DNA from: Bacillota bacterium
GTDB lineage: Bacteria > Bacillota > Clostridia > Oscillospirales > Ruminococcaceae
Direction of reading: 5' to 3'
DNA: 64,000 nucleotides
NCBI GenBank assembly: GCA_023412215.1
Contig: JAEYNX010000016.1
Coordinates: 60,774-124,773 of the forward strand
Below, in pieces: positions 8,942-17,353 of the stretch (position 1 is its first letter; each line of letters begins with the position of its first letter). The notes under the pieces are model-generated. The model was given only the letters and a program-made list of their open reading frames with translations, was not told the origin of the DNA and did not search any database. Made by a program: the position numbers and the translations under genes.

Positions 8942-9750
8942 ACCACACCATCCTTGTCAAACACCCACATCGGGTCGGCGGCGATGCCGTTCTTTCTCAT
9001 CTCAAAATGCAGGTGCGGGCCGGTGGCCACGCCGGTGCTGCCTACCAAGGCCAGTATTTCACCGCGCTTGATTCGGGCGCCTTTGGGCGCTAAAATTTTA
9101 TCGCAGTGACAGTATACGGTTTCAAAGCCGCCTCCGTGGTCCAATATCACCACATTACCGTAGATATCTGAAAAGCTTATTTCCTTTACAGTGCCACCGA
9201 CAGCCGCCATTATCCTTGTCCCTTTCGGGGCAGCGATGTCGATGCCTGTATGAAAATCGGGCTTGCCGGTTACAGGGTGGGTACGATAGCCGAACTTACA
9301 GGATACGCCGCCGCCCTCTATCGGAAAGGTGACACCGGCAAGCACCAAGATGGGCGACAGGGTTGTGCCTTTGGGGGCCTTTAGACGTTTAACGCCATCA
9401 AAAGAAAAAACAGGCATCTCTCCACCCATGCCTGTTTCTTCTTTTTGCGTGCCGTCTAAAAAGGAGAAGGTTTTGCTGACGGCATTTTCTATTGAGTCGA
9501 GGTTTTCACTAAGCACCTTGCCGGTAAAGCTTTCTCGTATGATCTCGTTATAGGATTGTTTAAGGGTATCGTAAGCGTCTGCGCCAAACTGTTTTACCGC
9601 AACCACCGAAAGCAGGATGAGCACACACAAAAACAGCTGCAAAGTCAGTATCTTTACGTAGCTTCCGCTGATATTCGTTTTTTCCTTCTGGCTTGCCTTC
9701 ACGGCTCTGCTGCGGTACTCAGACCTCGTTAACTCCGACATCTCCGTCAC
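8938..9750 (-). CDS. spoIVFA: Membrane-anchored M23/LytM-domain protein, SpoIVFA-like
   Basis: 270 residues: a short cytoplasmic N-terminus, one membrane segment (about 33-54), a linker, then an M23 domain (about 140-265). All zinc ligands of an active M23 peptidase are present: H167 and D171 in HTGID, and H246/H248 in GPHLHFE. Classical SpoIVFA has a degenerate LytM domain and acts as a scaffold inhibiting SpoIVFB, so this protein may also cut peptidoglycan, like clostridial SpoIIQ. The gene is coupled to the M50 gene by a 4-bp overlap and follows gatB by 79 bp. Confidence 0.75.
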   Translation of the reverse strand: MTEMSELTRSEYRSRAVKASQKEKTNISGSYVKILTLQLFLCVLILLSVVAVKQFGADAYDTLKQSYNEIIRESFTGKVLSENLDSIENAVSKTFSFLDGTQKEETGMGGEMPVFSFDGVKRLKAPKGTTLSPILVLAGVTFPIEGGGVSCKFGYRTHPVTGKPDFHTGIDIAAPKGTRIMAAVGGTVKEISFSDIYGNVVILDHGGGFETVYCHCDKILAPKGARIKRGEILALVGSTGVATGPHLHFEMRKNGIAADPMWVFDKDGVV

Positions 9751-9829
9751 TCCTCTGAAGATAGTATATTCCGAACGGTGTCAAAAAATAACTCGGCTGG
9801 TTTATAAACGATTTAATAAAAAACGGCTT

Positions 9830-11272
9830 TTAATTCTTTTCGATAATGAAGAGTAGAATCTCACGTAAAACCGCGGGGTTGCCCTGACCCTTGGAGGCGC
9901 GCATGCACTGCCCCACCAAAAAACCCAGTACATTGGTCTTGCCCTTTTTATAATCCTCAATGGACTTTTGGTTGCCTTTAACCACCTCTTCGGCGATGGA
10001 CTGCAGCGCCGAGGTGTCGCTGATCTGGGCTAATCCTTTTTCGCTTACCACCTGCTTAGGCGAGATGTCGTGATCGATGATAACCTCCAGCACCGTTTTG
10101 CCTGCGGTGTTGGAGATCGTCCCCTTTTCAATGAGCGCAATCATGGCGGTAAGGTTTTGCGCGGTAAGCTTGGTTGCCGAAAGCTCACAGCCGCGCTCGT
10201 TAAGGATGCGCGATACATCCCCCAAAAGCCAATTGAGGATATTCTTAGCTTCACACACCTTAAGCGCCACACAGGCCTCAAAAAAGCGGGCCTTTTCTAT
10301 GTTCTCCACCAGCAGCCCGGCCTCAAACTCCGGCAGTGCATACTCGGCAATATAGCGCATCTGCTTTTTGTTGGGCAGCTCCGGAATGCTGTCTTTTAAC
10401 CACTGCAGGGTCTCTTCATTCACAACAATGGTACCCAAATCCGGCTCCGGGAAGTAGCGATAGTCCATCGCGTCCTCCTTGCTGCGCAGGATAAAGTTCT
10501 TTCCCTTTACATCGTCCCAGCGGCGGGTCTCCTGAAAGATTTCCTCGCCCTTTTCAAGTGCTTCTATCTGCCGCTGCGCCTCGTACTCGATGGCGCGCAC
10601 CGTGCCGCTGAAGCCGTTGACGTTCTTCATCTCCACCCTCGTGCCGAACCTATCGGAGCCCTTCGGCATTACCGAAACATTGACGTCGCAGCGGATGGAG
10701 CCCTCCTGCATCTTACAGTCGGAGATATCCAGGTACTGCAGGATGGAACGGATGGTATCGAGATACGCCTTCGCCTCCGCCGAGCTGCGCATATCCGGCT
10801 CCGAAACGATCTCGATCAGCGGCACACCGCAGCGGTTAAAGTCTACCAAAGAGCCAGAAAAGCTGTCGTCATGCAGCAGCTTGCCCGCGTCCTCCTCAAT
10901 GTGTATCCGCGTCACGCCGATGCGCTTGTGGCTTCCGTTTACCAGCACATCCACATACCCGTGCTCGCACAGCGGGATGTCATACTGCGAAATCTGGTAC
11001 GCCTTGGGCAGATCGGGGTAAAAATAGCTTTTCCGGTCCTGCTTGCAGACGTTGTTGATGGTGCAGTTTAAGGCGTAGCCCATCTTTACGGCCGACTCCA
11101 CCACCTGCTTGTTGAGCGTGGGCAGCGTGCCGGGCATACCGGTGCATTTGGGGCAGATGTTGGTGTTCACCTCGCCGCCAAACGCATTTTTGCAGGAACA
11201 ATATATCTTGGTTTTGGTGTTGAGCTCGGCATGAACCTCGAGCCCCACCACTACTTCGTATTCCATAAACAT
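9830..11272 (-). CDS. gatB: Asp/Glu-tRNA amidotransferase subunit B
   Basis: GatB binds the misacylated tRNA and activates the side-chain carboxylate with ATP before amidation. 480 residues; the N-terminal YEVVVGLEVHAELNTKTKIYC is the family hallmark, followed by the zinc-type Cys set (CSC...CPKC, about 26-42) and a C-terminal YqeY-like tail domain that contacts the tRNA. It is the last of the ligA-gatC-gatA-gatB series, 55 bp after gatA. Because asnS is present, the main substrate is probably Glu-tRNA-Gln. Confidence 0.97.
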   Translation of the reverse strand: MFMEYEVVVGLEVHAELNTKTKIYCSCKNAFGGEVNTNICPKCTGMPGTLPTLNKQVVESAVKMGYALNCTINNVCKQDRKSYFYPDLPKAYQISQYDIPLCEHGYVDVLVNGSHKRIGVTRIHIEEDAGKLLHDDSFSGSLVDFNRCGVPLIEIVSEPDMRSSAEAKAYLDTIRSILQYLDISDCKMQEGSIRCDVNVSVMPKGSDRFGTRVEMKNVNGFSGTVRAIEYEAQRQIEALEKGEEIFQETRRWDDVKGKNFILRSKEDAMDYRYFPEPDLGTIVVNEETLQWLKDSIPELPNKKQMRYIAEYALPEFEAGLLVENIEKARFFEACVALKVCEAKNILNWLLGDVSRILNERGCELSATKLTAQNLTAMIALIEKGTISNTAGKTVLEVIIDHDISPKQVVSEKGLAQISDTSALQSIAEEVVKGNQKSIEDYKKGKTNVLGFLVGQCMRASKGQGNPAVLREILLFIIEKN

Positions 11273-11327
11273 CCTCTTTTCTCAGGGCATAAACTTAACG
11301 GTTGTTGCCGCCCTGCAATACAGGCCT

Positions 11328-12803
11328 TTATGCCCGCACATTTACAACCTTTTGCGCACCGCCCGAAAGCGCCTCATAAAACGCAGCCACCTCAAAAAGC
11401 TGCTGCTCGGAGAATTTGGCGCCGATAATCTGCATCCCCACCGGCAGGCCCTTTAAATCCCTGCCGCAGGGCACCGAAATCGCGGGCAGCCCCGCGATAT
11501 TTACCGTAACCGTACAGATATCGGAGGCATACATCTTTACCGGGTCACTTACCTTTTCGCCGAGCTTAAAGGCAGTATCCGGGGCCGTGGGGGTAATGAT
11601 CACATCACAATCCTGAAATGCGCCCTCAAACTCCTGTGCAATGCGCTTCTGGAACAGCTTGGCCTTTTTATAGTAGGCATCGTAGTAGCCGGAGCTTAAC
11701 ACAAAGGTACCGAGCATAATACGGCGCTTCACCTCGTCGCCAAAACCCTCGCTGCGTGTCTTCTCGTACATATTGATCAGGCTTTCAAACCCTTCGGCGC
11801 GGTAGCCGTATTTAACGCCGTCAAACCGCGCAAGATTGGAGGAAGCCTCTGCCGAAGAGATAATATAATAGGCCGAAAGGGCGTTGTCGGTGCTGGGCAG
11901 CGAAATCTGCTTTATCGTCGCACCCGCCTTTTCCAGCTCGGCTACCGCAGCAGTAACGGCCTGCTTAACCTCCGCATCTACGCCGTCGCCGAAATACTCT
12001 TTAGGTAGGCCGATCTTAAGCCCTCGGATATCCTTGCACTGCGCCGAAAAGGCCGAATATTCCCGTGGAACACTGGTTGCATCGTTCTCATCTTTTCCGC
12101 AAAGAGCGCTGTATAACAGGGCTACATCCTCTACACTTCTTCCCATCGGGCCGATCTGGTCCAGCGACGAGGCAAAGGCTACCAGCCCGTAACGCGAAAC
12201 ACTGCCGTATGTAGGCTTTAAGCCCACAATACCGCAGTAGGCCGCGGGCATGCGGATAGACCCGCCGGTATCCGATCCCAGCGCCAAAAAGGCCTCGCCC
12301 GCCGCTACCGCCGCCGCCGAACCGCCGGAGGAACCGCCGGGGATTCGGGTGAGGTCACAGGGGTTCTTGGTCTTTTTAAAGTAGGAGTTTTCACAGGATG
12401 AGCCCATCGCAAACTCATCCATATTCAGTTTACCGGTAAACACCGCGTCCTGCTGTGCGAGCTTTTCAATGACCGTGGCGTTATAGGGTGGCACAAAGTT
12501 ATAAAGCATCTTGGAGGCACAGGTGGTGAGCACTCCCTTGGTGCAGATGTTATCCTTAATGCCGATGGGTATCCCCGCAAGCGGCGAGAGGCTCTCCCCT
12601 TTCGCGCGCTTTTCGTCAACCTCTTTGGCCTTTTGTAACGCTTCATCCTTTGTCAGGGTCAGATAGGCCTCAACCTTATCCTCGACCTCTTCTATCCGAT
12701 TAAAAACCGACTGCGCCGCTTCCACCGCCGAGCATTTTTTACCGGCAAGCTTGCGTGAAAGCTCCGCCGCCGTTAGTTCACAAAGATTCATTGCCTCCGC
12801 CAT
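11328..12803 (-). CDS. gatA: Asp/Glu-tRNA amidotransferase subunit A
   Basis: The amidase subunit that releases ammonia from glutamine for GatB. 491 residues with the complete Ser-cisSer-Lys triad: K83 (GIPIGIKDN), S158 (PGGSSGGS) and S182 (GSDTGGSIR). The first ATG at 12803 has only a weak close GGAG; an ATG four codons in is an alternative start. Placed between gatC and gatB as usual. Confidence 0.97.
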   Translation of the reverse strand: MAEAMNLCELTAAELSRKLAGKKCSAVEAAQSVFNRIEEVEDKVEAYLTLTKDEALQKAKEVDEKRAKGESLSPLAGIPIGIKDNICTKGVLTTCASKMLYNFVPPYNATVIEKLAQQDAVFTGKLNMDEFAMGSSCENSYFKKTKNPCDLTRIPGGSSGGSAAAVAAGEAFLALGSDTGGSIRMPAAYCGIVGLKPTYGSVSRYGLVAFASSLDQIGPMGRSVEDVALLYSALCGKDENDATSVPREYSAFSAQCKDIRGLKIGLPKEYFGDGVDAEVKQAVTAAVAELEKAGATIKQISLPSTDNALSAYYIISSAEASSNLARFDGVKYGYRAEGFESLINMYEKTRSEGFGDEVKRRIMLGTFVLSSGYYDAYYKKAKLFQKRIAQEFEGAFQDCDVIITPTAPDTAFKLGEKVSDPVKMYASDICTVTVNIAGLPAISVPCGRDLKGLPVGMQIIGAKFSEQQLFEVAAFYEALSGGAQKVVNVRA

Positions 12804-12903
12804 TTCTCCGCGCGACTATTCTTGCATTCCTATGCTTTAAACGTTCTATTGCCAAACCATCCCGCGCGGACGATCCTTGGCAGAAACGGGCGGGATGTAG
12901 CTA

Positions 12904-13176
12904 CTACTCCTCCACCACTTTGGGCACCACATAACAGCCCGCCTCAACCTGCGGTGCATTTTGCAGCATCTCGGCGCGCTTGATGGACGCCCCTATTTCA
13001 TCCTCCCGCAGCGCCATGGGGTTGTTGCGGTCCAGCGTAAGGGTCAGGTCAGAGACATCGGGCAGCTTGTCTACCATATCCACGATATTCTGCATATCCT
13101 TTTCAAATTTCGGTATATCCTCTTCGCTGATTCTAAGCCGTGAGAGCTTAGCGACCTTTTTAATGTCGATGTTCAT
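12904..13176 (-). CDS. gatC: Asp/Glu-tRNA amidotransferase subunit C
   Basis: A 90-residue subunit that wraps around GatA and stabilises the GatAB complex. The start MNIDIKKVAKLSRLRISEED and the mid-protein LPDVSDL are typical of GatC. It lies 43 bp after ligA and 100 bp before gatA, in one transcription unit. AGGAGG precedes the ATG. Confidence 0.95.
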   Translation of the reverse strand: MNIDIKKVAKLSRLRISEEDIPKFEKDMQNIVDMVDKLPDVSDLTLTLDRNNPMALREDEIGASIKRAEMLQNAPQVEAGCYVVPKVVEE

Positions 13177-13219
13177 AAATATCCTCCTAAAACCTAAGCA
13201 TCTATCTATTGCGGCGAGG

Positions 13220-15202
13220 TTATTCGCCGCACAGCTTTAAGAATTCCTCTTCAGAGAGTATGGTTACCCCCAGCTCCTGCGCCTTGGTAAGCTTGCTGCC
13301 CGCGGCCTCGCCTGCAACCACATAGTCCGTTTTCTTGGATACGCTCGAGGACGTCTTCCCGCCCAGATCCTCAATCATCTTGGTGGCGTCACTGCGCGAA
13401 AGGATCGGCAGCGTACCGGTCAACACAAAGGTAAGCCCGGCAAAACGGTCGCCGGACGGTGCAAGGGAGGATGCCATATTTACCCCCGCCGCCTTTAACC
13501 GTTCGATCAGATCCTTGGTGCCGCTGAGCACGAAGAAATCGGCAACGCTCTGTGCCATCACATCGCCGAAGCCGTCGATGGATGCAATCTCGTCCGCCGT
13601 CGCTTCCATGACAGCGTCCATGGTTTGGAACCGCTTCGCCAACAGCTGGGCGGCTTTCTGCCCGATGTTCCGGATACCAAGGCCGTAGATAAGCCGTGAA
13701 AGATCGGCCGCCTTCGACTTCTCAATAGAAGCCATCAGGTTGGCTACCGACTTTTCTCCCATGCGTTCGAGCTTTAATACCTCCTGCGGCTCCACGGCAT
13801 ACAGGTCGGCTGCCGAGCGAACTAAGCCGCCGTTTACAAGCGCTTCTATCACCGCCGGGCCCATGCCCTCGATATCCATGGCGTCGCGGGAAACAAAATG
13901 CACGATATTCTTTAATAAGGTTGCCGGGCATTCCGGGTTTTGGCAGCGTATCACGGCCTCTCCCGGCTGGCGCGAAACCGCCTCTCCGCAGGAGGGGCAG
14001 TGCGTGGGCATCTCAAAAGGCGGCGCCCCCTCGGCATGGGCAACCACCCCCAGCACCTCGGGAATAATCTCCCCCGCTTTGCGCACCAGGATAGTGTCGC
14101 CCACGTGGATATTCTTCTCTTTGATAAAATCTTCGTTGTGCAGCACGGCACGACTCACGGTGGTGCCCGCAAGGGTAATCGGCTCAAAAACGGCGGTGGG
14201 GGTAAGCGCGCCGGTTCTGCCTACGTTGATTTCTATGCTTAGCAGTCTGGTGGCCTTCTCCTCTGGCGGGTACTTAAAGGCCACCGCCCAGCGCGGGAAC
14301 TTTGCGGTACTGCCAAGGCGATCTCTGTCTGCAAAGTTATCCACCTTTACAACCGCGCCGTCGATATCAAACGGGTAGCCGCCGCGGCTTTCACCGATGC
14401 TCTTGATCTCGGCAATGACCTCTTCAATATTGTCAAAGCCCTTGTAGGACGGTATCACCTTAAACCCCAGCGATTTTAAAAAGTCCAGCGACTGGCGGTG
14501 AGAAGAAAGGCTCTCCCCCTCCATCTGCTGGATGTTGAACACAAAGATATCCAGCTTGCGCGAGGCGGTAATCTTCGGGTCTTTCTGCCGCAAGGAGCCG
14601 GCCGCCGCATTGCGCGGGTTTTTAAAGGGGGTTACCTCTTCAAGCTCCTGCCGCTTTACCACCTCTTCAAAGCTCTTGAGGGGCATGTACACCTCACCGC
14701 GAACCTCAATCCGCTCAAGATCTCTTTTTAACCGGAGCGGCACCGAGGCAATGGTCTTGATGTTTGCGGAGACATCCTCCCCCGTAAAGCCGTCGCCGCG
14801 GGTGGAGGCGCGGGTAAACACCCCGTTTTCGTATTCAAGCGAAACCGAAAGGCCGTCGATTTTTGGCTCTACAACATAAAACGGGCTTGTTACCGTTTCA
14901 CGCACCCTGCGGTCGAATTCCTTTACCTCTTCAAACGAAAAGACATCCTGCAGGCTGCCCATCTGCACGGCGTGAACCACGGGCTCAAAGGTGTTCATCG
15001 CCTTGCCGCCCACGCGCTGAGTGGGCGAATCCGGCGCAATAAGCTGCGGAAACTGCGCTTCAATATCTATAAGCTCATGTATCAGTCTGTCATATTCAAA
15101 ATCGCTTACCGTGGGGTTATCCAGCACATAGTACTGGTAGGCATACTCTTCAAGCTGCGGTTTCAGCTCCGCTATTCTCTTTTGAGCAGCGTTGATATCC
15201 AT
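13220..15202 (-). CDS. ligA: NAD-dependent DNA ligase
   Basis: Joins nicks during replication and repair with NAD as cofactor. 660 residues in the standard order: Ia domain (about 1-70), adenylation domain with the AMP-accepting lysine K114 in EPKIDGLSV, OB fold, zinc finger (CPSC...CQNPEC, about 400-425), helix-hairpin-helix repeats, and a C-terminal BRCT domain (about 585-658). Clustering with gatCAB is common in Clostridia. Confidence 0.97.
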   Translation of the reverse strand: MDINAAQKRIAELKPQLEEYAYQYYVLDNPTVSDFEYDRLIHELIDIEAQFPQLIAPDSPTQRVGGKAMNTFEPVVHAVQMGSLQDVFSFEEVKEFDRRVRETVTSPFYVVEPKIDGLSVSLEYENGVFTRASTRGDGFTGEDVSANIKTIASVPLRLKRDLERIEVRGEVYMPLKSFEEVVKRQELEEVTPFKNPRNAAAGSLRQKDPKITASRKLDIFVFNIQQMEGESLSSHRQSLDFLKSLGFKVIPSYKGFDNIEEVIAEIKSIGESRGGYPFDIDGAVVKVDNFADRDRLGSTAKFPRWAVAFKYPPEEKATRLLSIEINVGRTGALTPTAVFEPITLAGTTVSRAVLHNEDFIKEKNIHVGDTILVRKAGEIIPEVLGVVAHAEGAPPFEMPTHCPSCGEAVSRQPGEAVIRCQNPECPATLLKNIVHFVSRDAMDIEGMGPAVIEALVNGGLVRSAADLYAVEPQEVLKLERMGEKSVANLMASIEKSKAADLSRLIYGLGIRNIGQKAAQLLAKRFQTMDAVMEATADEIASIDGFGDVMAQSVADFFVLSGTKDLIERLKAAGVNMASSLAPSGDRFAGLTFVLTGTLPILSRSDATKMIEDLGGKTSSSVSKKTDYVVAGEAAGSKLTKAQELGVTILSEEEFLKLCGE

Positions 15203-15272
15203 AACTTTCTTTCCTTAATACGTTTATATTCTTTGGATAAGTATTGGTCTATCCCACCCAAATATATAGTTT

Positions 15273-15301
15273 AGTATATCATATTTTCAGCCAATTTTAA
15301 A
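15273..15301 (-). promoter_or_regulatory. Possible promoter of ligA-gatCAB
   Basis: Minus strand: TATACT (15273-15278) preceded by TGA (extended -10), with TTTAAA 17 bp upstream. The -35 is weak. It lies just behind the yunB stop. Confidence 0.4.
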
Positions 15302-15979
15302 TTAATTTTCTCCGGCATAGTCGTTAATTTTTGAGATGGTTGAGGACTCGTCGTCGTTTACATTGGTAAATGAATCGGGCACCTTCCCGACGATAATGGT
15401 ATCGACAATCAAGAAATTGCAGGGCACCACTACCTTGCTGGAGGTGCCTGCGATGATAGCGGTTACGGTTACGGTTATGTTGAGCAGTATTTGATGCCGT
15501 GTTTGGTTAATGCCCGCCGCCTCAAAGGTGTGCGAAAGCTCGGTAGTGACCTCGCCGGTTGGTACAATCTTAAAAGGCAACTGCGGTCCCCGCCCCATAA
15601 AGGCCTGTGCACCCAATAATGTGCCCAGATTCACCTTGATTTCACTGCTTTGCATATCTGAAAGCTTTGCAAGTATGGCAGTAGAAAGACGAGATTTTAG
15701 GATATTCACTGCCATAGAATTGGTTTGTATCGCTGTGATTTCCCCTGAGTTGTTGGTTGAAACCACCACGATATCATTGTACCGTACGCCGTCGGTCTGC
15801 AGTTCATCGGTGACCGCCTCGTTGATCATACGGGTAGAGAGGATTTTGGCTTCGTACTCTGAGAAGGTTTTGATAACAGGACGCATCCTTATGTCGCAGA
15901 TAATCAAAACGGCAACGACTATCGCGAGCACAATCAGTATCCTAAGTTCTATTCTTTGCCACTTATCCATCCTGCGCAT
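15302..15979 (-). CDS. yunB: Sporulation protein YunB
   Basis: A mother-cell sporulation protein needed for normal spore formation in Bacillus; biochemical role unknown. A basic N-terminus is followed by one membrane segment (about 10-30), then an extracytoplasmic region with the family features SEYEAKILSTRMINEAV, a central GTLLGAQAFMGRGP and a C-terminal stretch of beta strands. I chose the ATG at 15979 because GGGTGG lies 5 nt upstream; a GTG at 16030 would add 17 residues but has no clear ribosome site. Confidence 0.85.
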   Translation of the reverse strand: MRRMDKWQRIELRILIVLAIVVAVLIICDIRMRPVIKTFSEYEAKILSTRMINEAVTDELQTDGVRYNDIVVVSTNNSGEITAIQTNSMAVNILKSRLSTAILAKLSDMQSSEIKVNLGTLLGAQAFMGRGPQLPFKIVPTGEVTTELSHTFEAAGINQTRHQILLNITVTVTAIIAGTSSKVVVPCNFLIVDTIIVGKVPDSFTNVNDDESSTISKINDYAGEN

Positions 15980-16131
15980 CCGTTCCACCCGGCCTTTCAA
16001 AGGGATACTTGTTCGGAGATATAAAAACACCCAAACGCCATGTTTTACTTAAAAATCAGTGCGATATTGTGTTCATTGAAATAAAAAACCTCAATTATAT
16101 ATATTCGCTAGAGCTGCATTTTGTGATAAGC

Positions 16132-16178
16132 CGCAAAAAATGAAAGCAGCCGCAGGTTCCTTAAAACCATGCGGCTGC
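16132..16178 (-). terminator. Terminator after pfkA
   Basis: Stem GCAGCCGCA/TGCGGCTGC plus an inner GGTT/AACC, followed on the minus strand by a T-rich run (16132-16145). It starts 34 bp after the pfkA stop. Confidence 0.85.
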
Positions 16179-16211
16179 ATATTTCATGCTTACTAGCCCG
16201 TAAAATAAAGT

Positions 16212-17204
16212 TTAGATGGAAATCTGGTGTGCTACTTCATAGGCGTGCATATCAATGCCCTTTTTCATCTGCAGGGCTTCATAGATATCAAGGTCAACAA
16301 TCTTGTTATCACGCATTACCACAACACGGTTGCCGACGCCCTTATTGAGAAGCTTAACGGCATAGTTGCCCATCATGCTGGCGTTCACGCGGTCTTCAAC
16401 AGTCGGTGACCCGCCGCGCTGAACGTGACCGAGAACGGTTGCACGGGTTTCAATGCCCGTTTCGGTTTGAATGCGCTTTGCAAGGTCGTCAATGCTGGGG
16501 TTATTATCCGCAACCACGCCCTCGGCAACCACAATAATAAAATGCTGCTTGCCGGTTTTGCGCGTTTTCATCATGCGGTCGTAGATGTCGCGTTTAAAGT
16601 CAAACGGAACCTCAGGAACGAGGATAGTCGTCGCGCCGCAGGCAATGCCTGTGTTAAGCGCGATGTGACCTGCGTGCCTGCCCATTACCTCCACCACACT
16701 GCAACGATCGTGGGACTGCGTGGTGTCGCGCAGCCTGTCCACCATCTGCATGGCGGTGTTCATGGCGGTATCGTACCCGATGGTGTAATCGGAAGAGGCG
16801 ATATCGTTATCGATGGTTCCGGGAAGCCCCACGCAAGGAACACCCAGCAGCGAAAGGTCGCGGGCACCTCTGAAGGAGCCGTCGCCGCCGATTACCACAA
16901 TACCGTCAAGCCCGGCAGCGATGCAGGTATTCTTAGCCTTTTCAAGGCCGGCCTGCTCGCGGAACTCGGGGCAGCGCGCGGTGTAAAGGATAGTGCCGCC
17001 GCGGTGGATAATATCCGACACACTTCTAAGATTCATCTCTACCATGTCGCCGGAGATAAGCCCGTTATAGCCATGACGTATGCCAAGCACACGCATTCCT
17101 AAATGCAGGCCGCTTCTTACAACGGAGCGCACGGTAGCATTCATGCCCGGTGCATCGCCGCCGCTTGTAAGAACGCCGATTGTTTTTACTGAATCACTCA
17201 TCAT
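16212..17204 (-). CDS. pfkA: ATP-dependent 6-phosphofructokinase
   Basis: Commits fructose 6-phosphate to glycolysis. 330 residues: nucleotide-binding GGDAPGMN (15-22), GGDGS (106-110), and the catalytic loop GTIDND (129-134). The Gly in GGDGS marks the ATP-using type rather than the PPi-using form. Two ATGs are adjacent at 17204 and 17201. It has its own strong promoter and terminator directly downstream of dnaE, so the usual dnaE-pfkA neighbourhood is kept but the two are transcribed separately. Confidence 0.97.
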   Translation of the reverse strand: MMSDSVKTIGVLTSGGDAPGMNATVRSVVRSGLHLGMRVLGIRHGYNGLISGDMVEMNLRSVSDIIHRGGTILYTARCPEFREQAGLEKAKNTCIAAGLDGIVVIGGDGSFRGARDLSLLGVPCVGLPGTIDNDIASSDYTIGYDTAMNTAMQMVDRLRDTTQSHDRCSVVEVMGRHAGHIALNTGIACGATTILVPEVPFDFKRDIYDRMMKTRKTGKQHFIIVVAEGVVADNNPSIDDLAKRIQTETGIETRATVLGHVQRGGSPTVEDRVNASMMGNYAVKLLNKGVGNRVVVMRDNKIVDLDIYEALQMKKGIDMHAYEVAHQISI

Positions 17205-17279
17205 AGTTCCCCCTTGAGGATGGTCGTTAATTCCTTTTCCCGCTTTGCGGAAAATTTAACAACTAATCATATCTTTCTG

Positions 17280-17308
17280 ATTATAATACATACATCGGCT
17301 TTTTTCAA
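17280..17308 (-). promoter_or_regulatory. Promoter of pfkA
   Basis: Minus strand TTGAAA (17303-17308), 17 bp spacer, TATAAT (17280-17285): near consensus, about 75 bp before the start codon. Confidence 0.7.
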
Positions 17309-17353
17309 TATTCTTAGCCTGCTCAAACAACGTAAAGCGCAATTTTATTGCCG

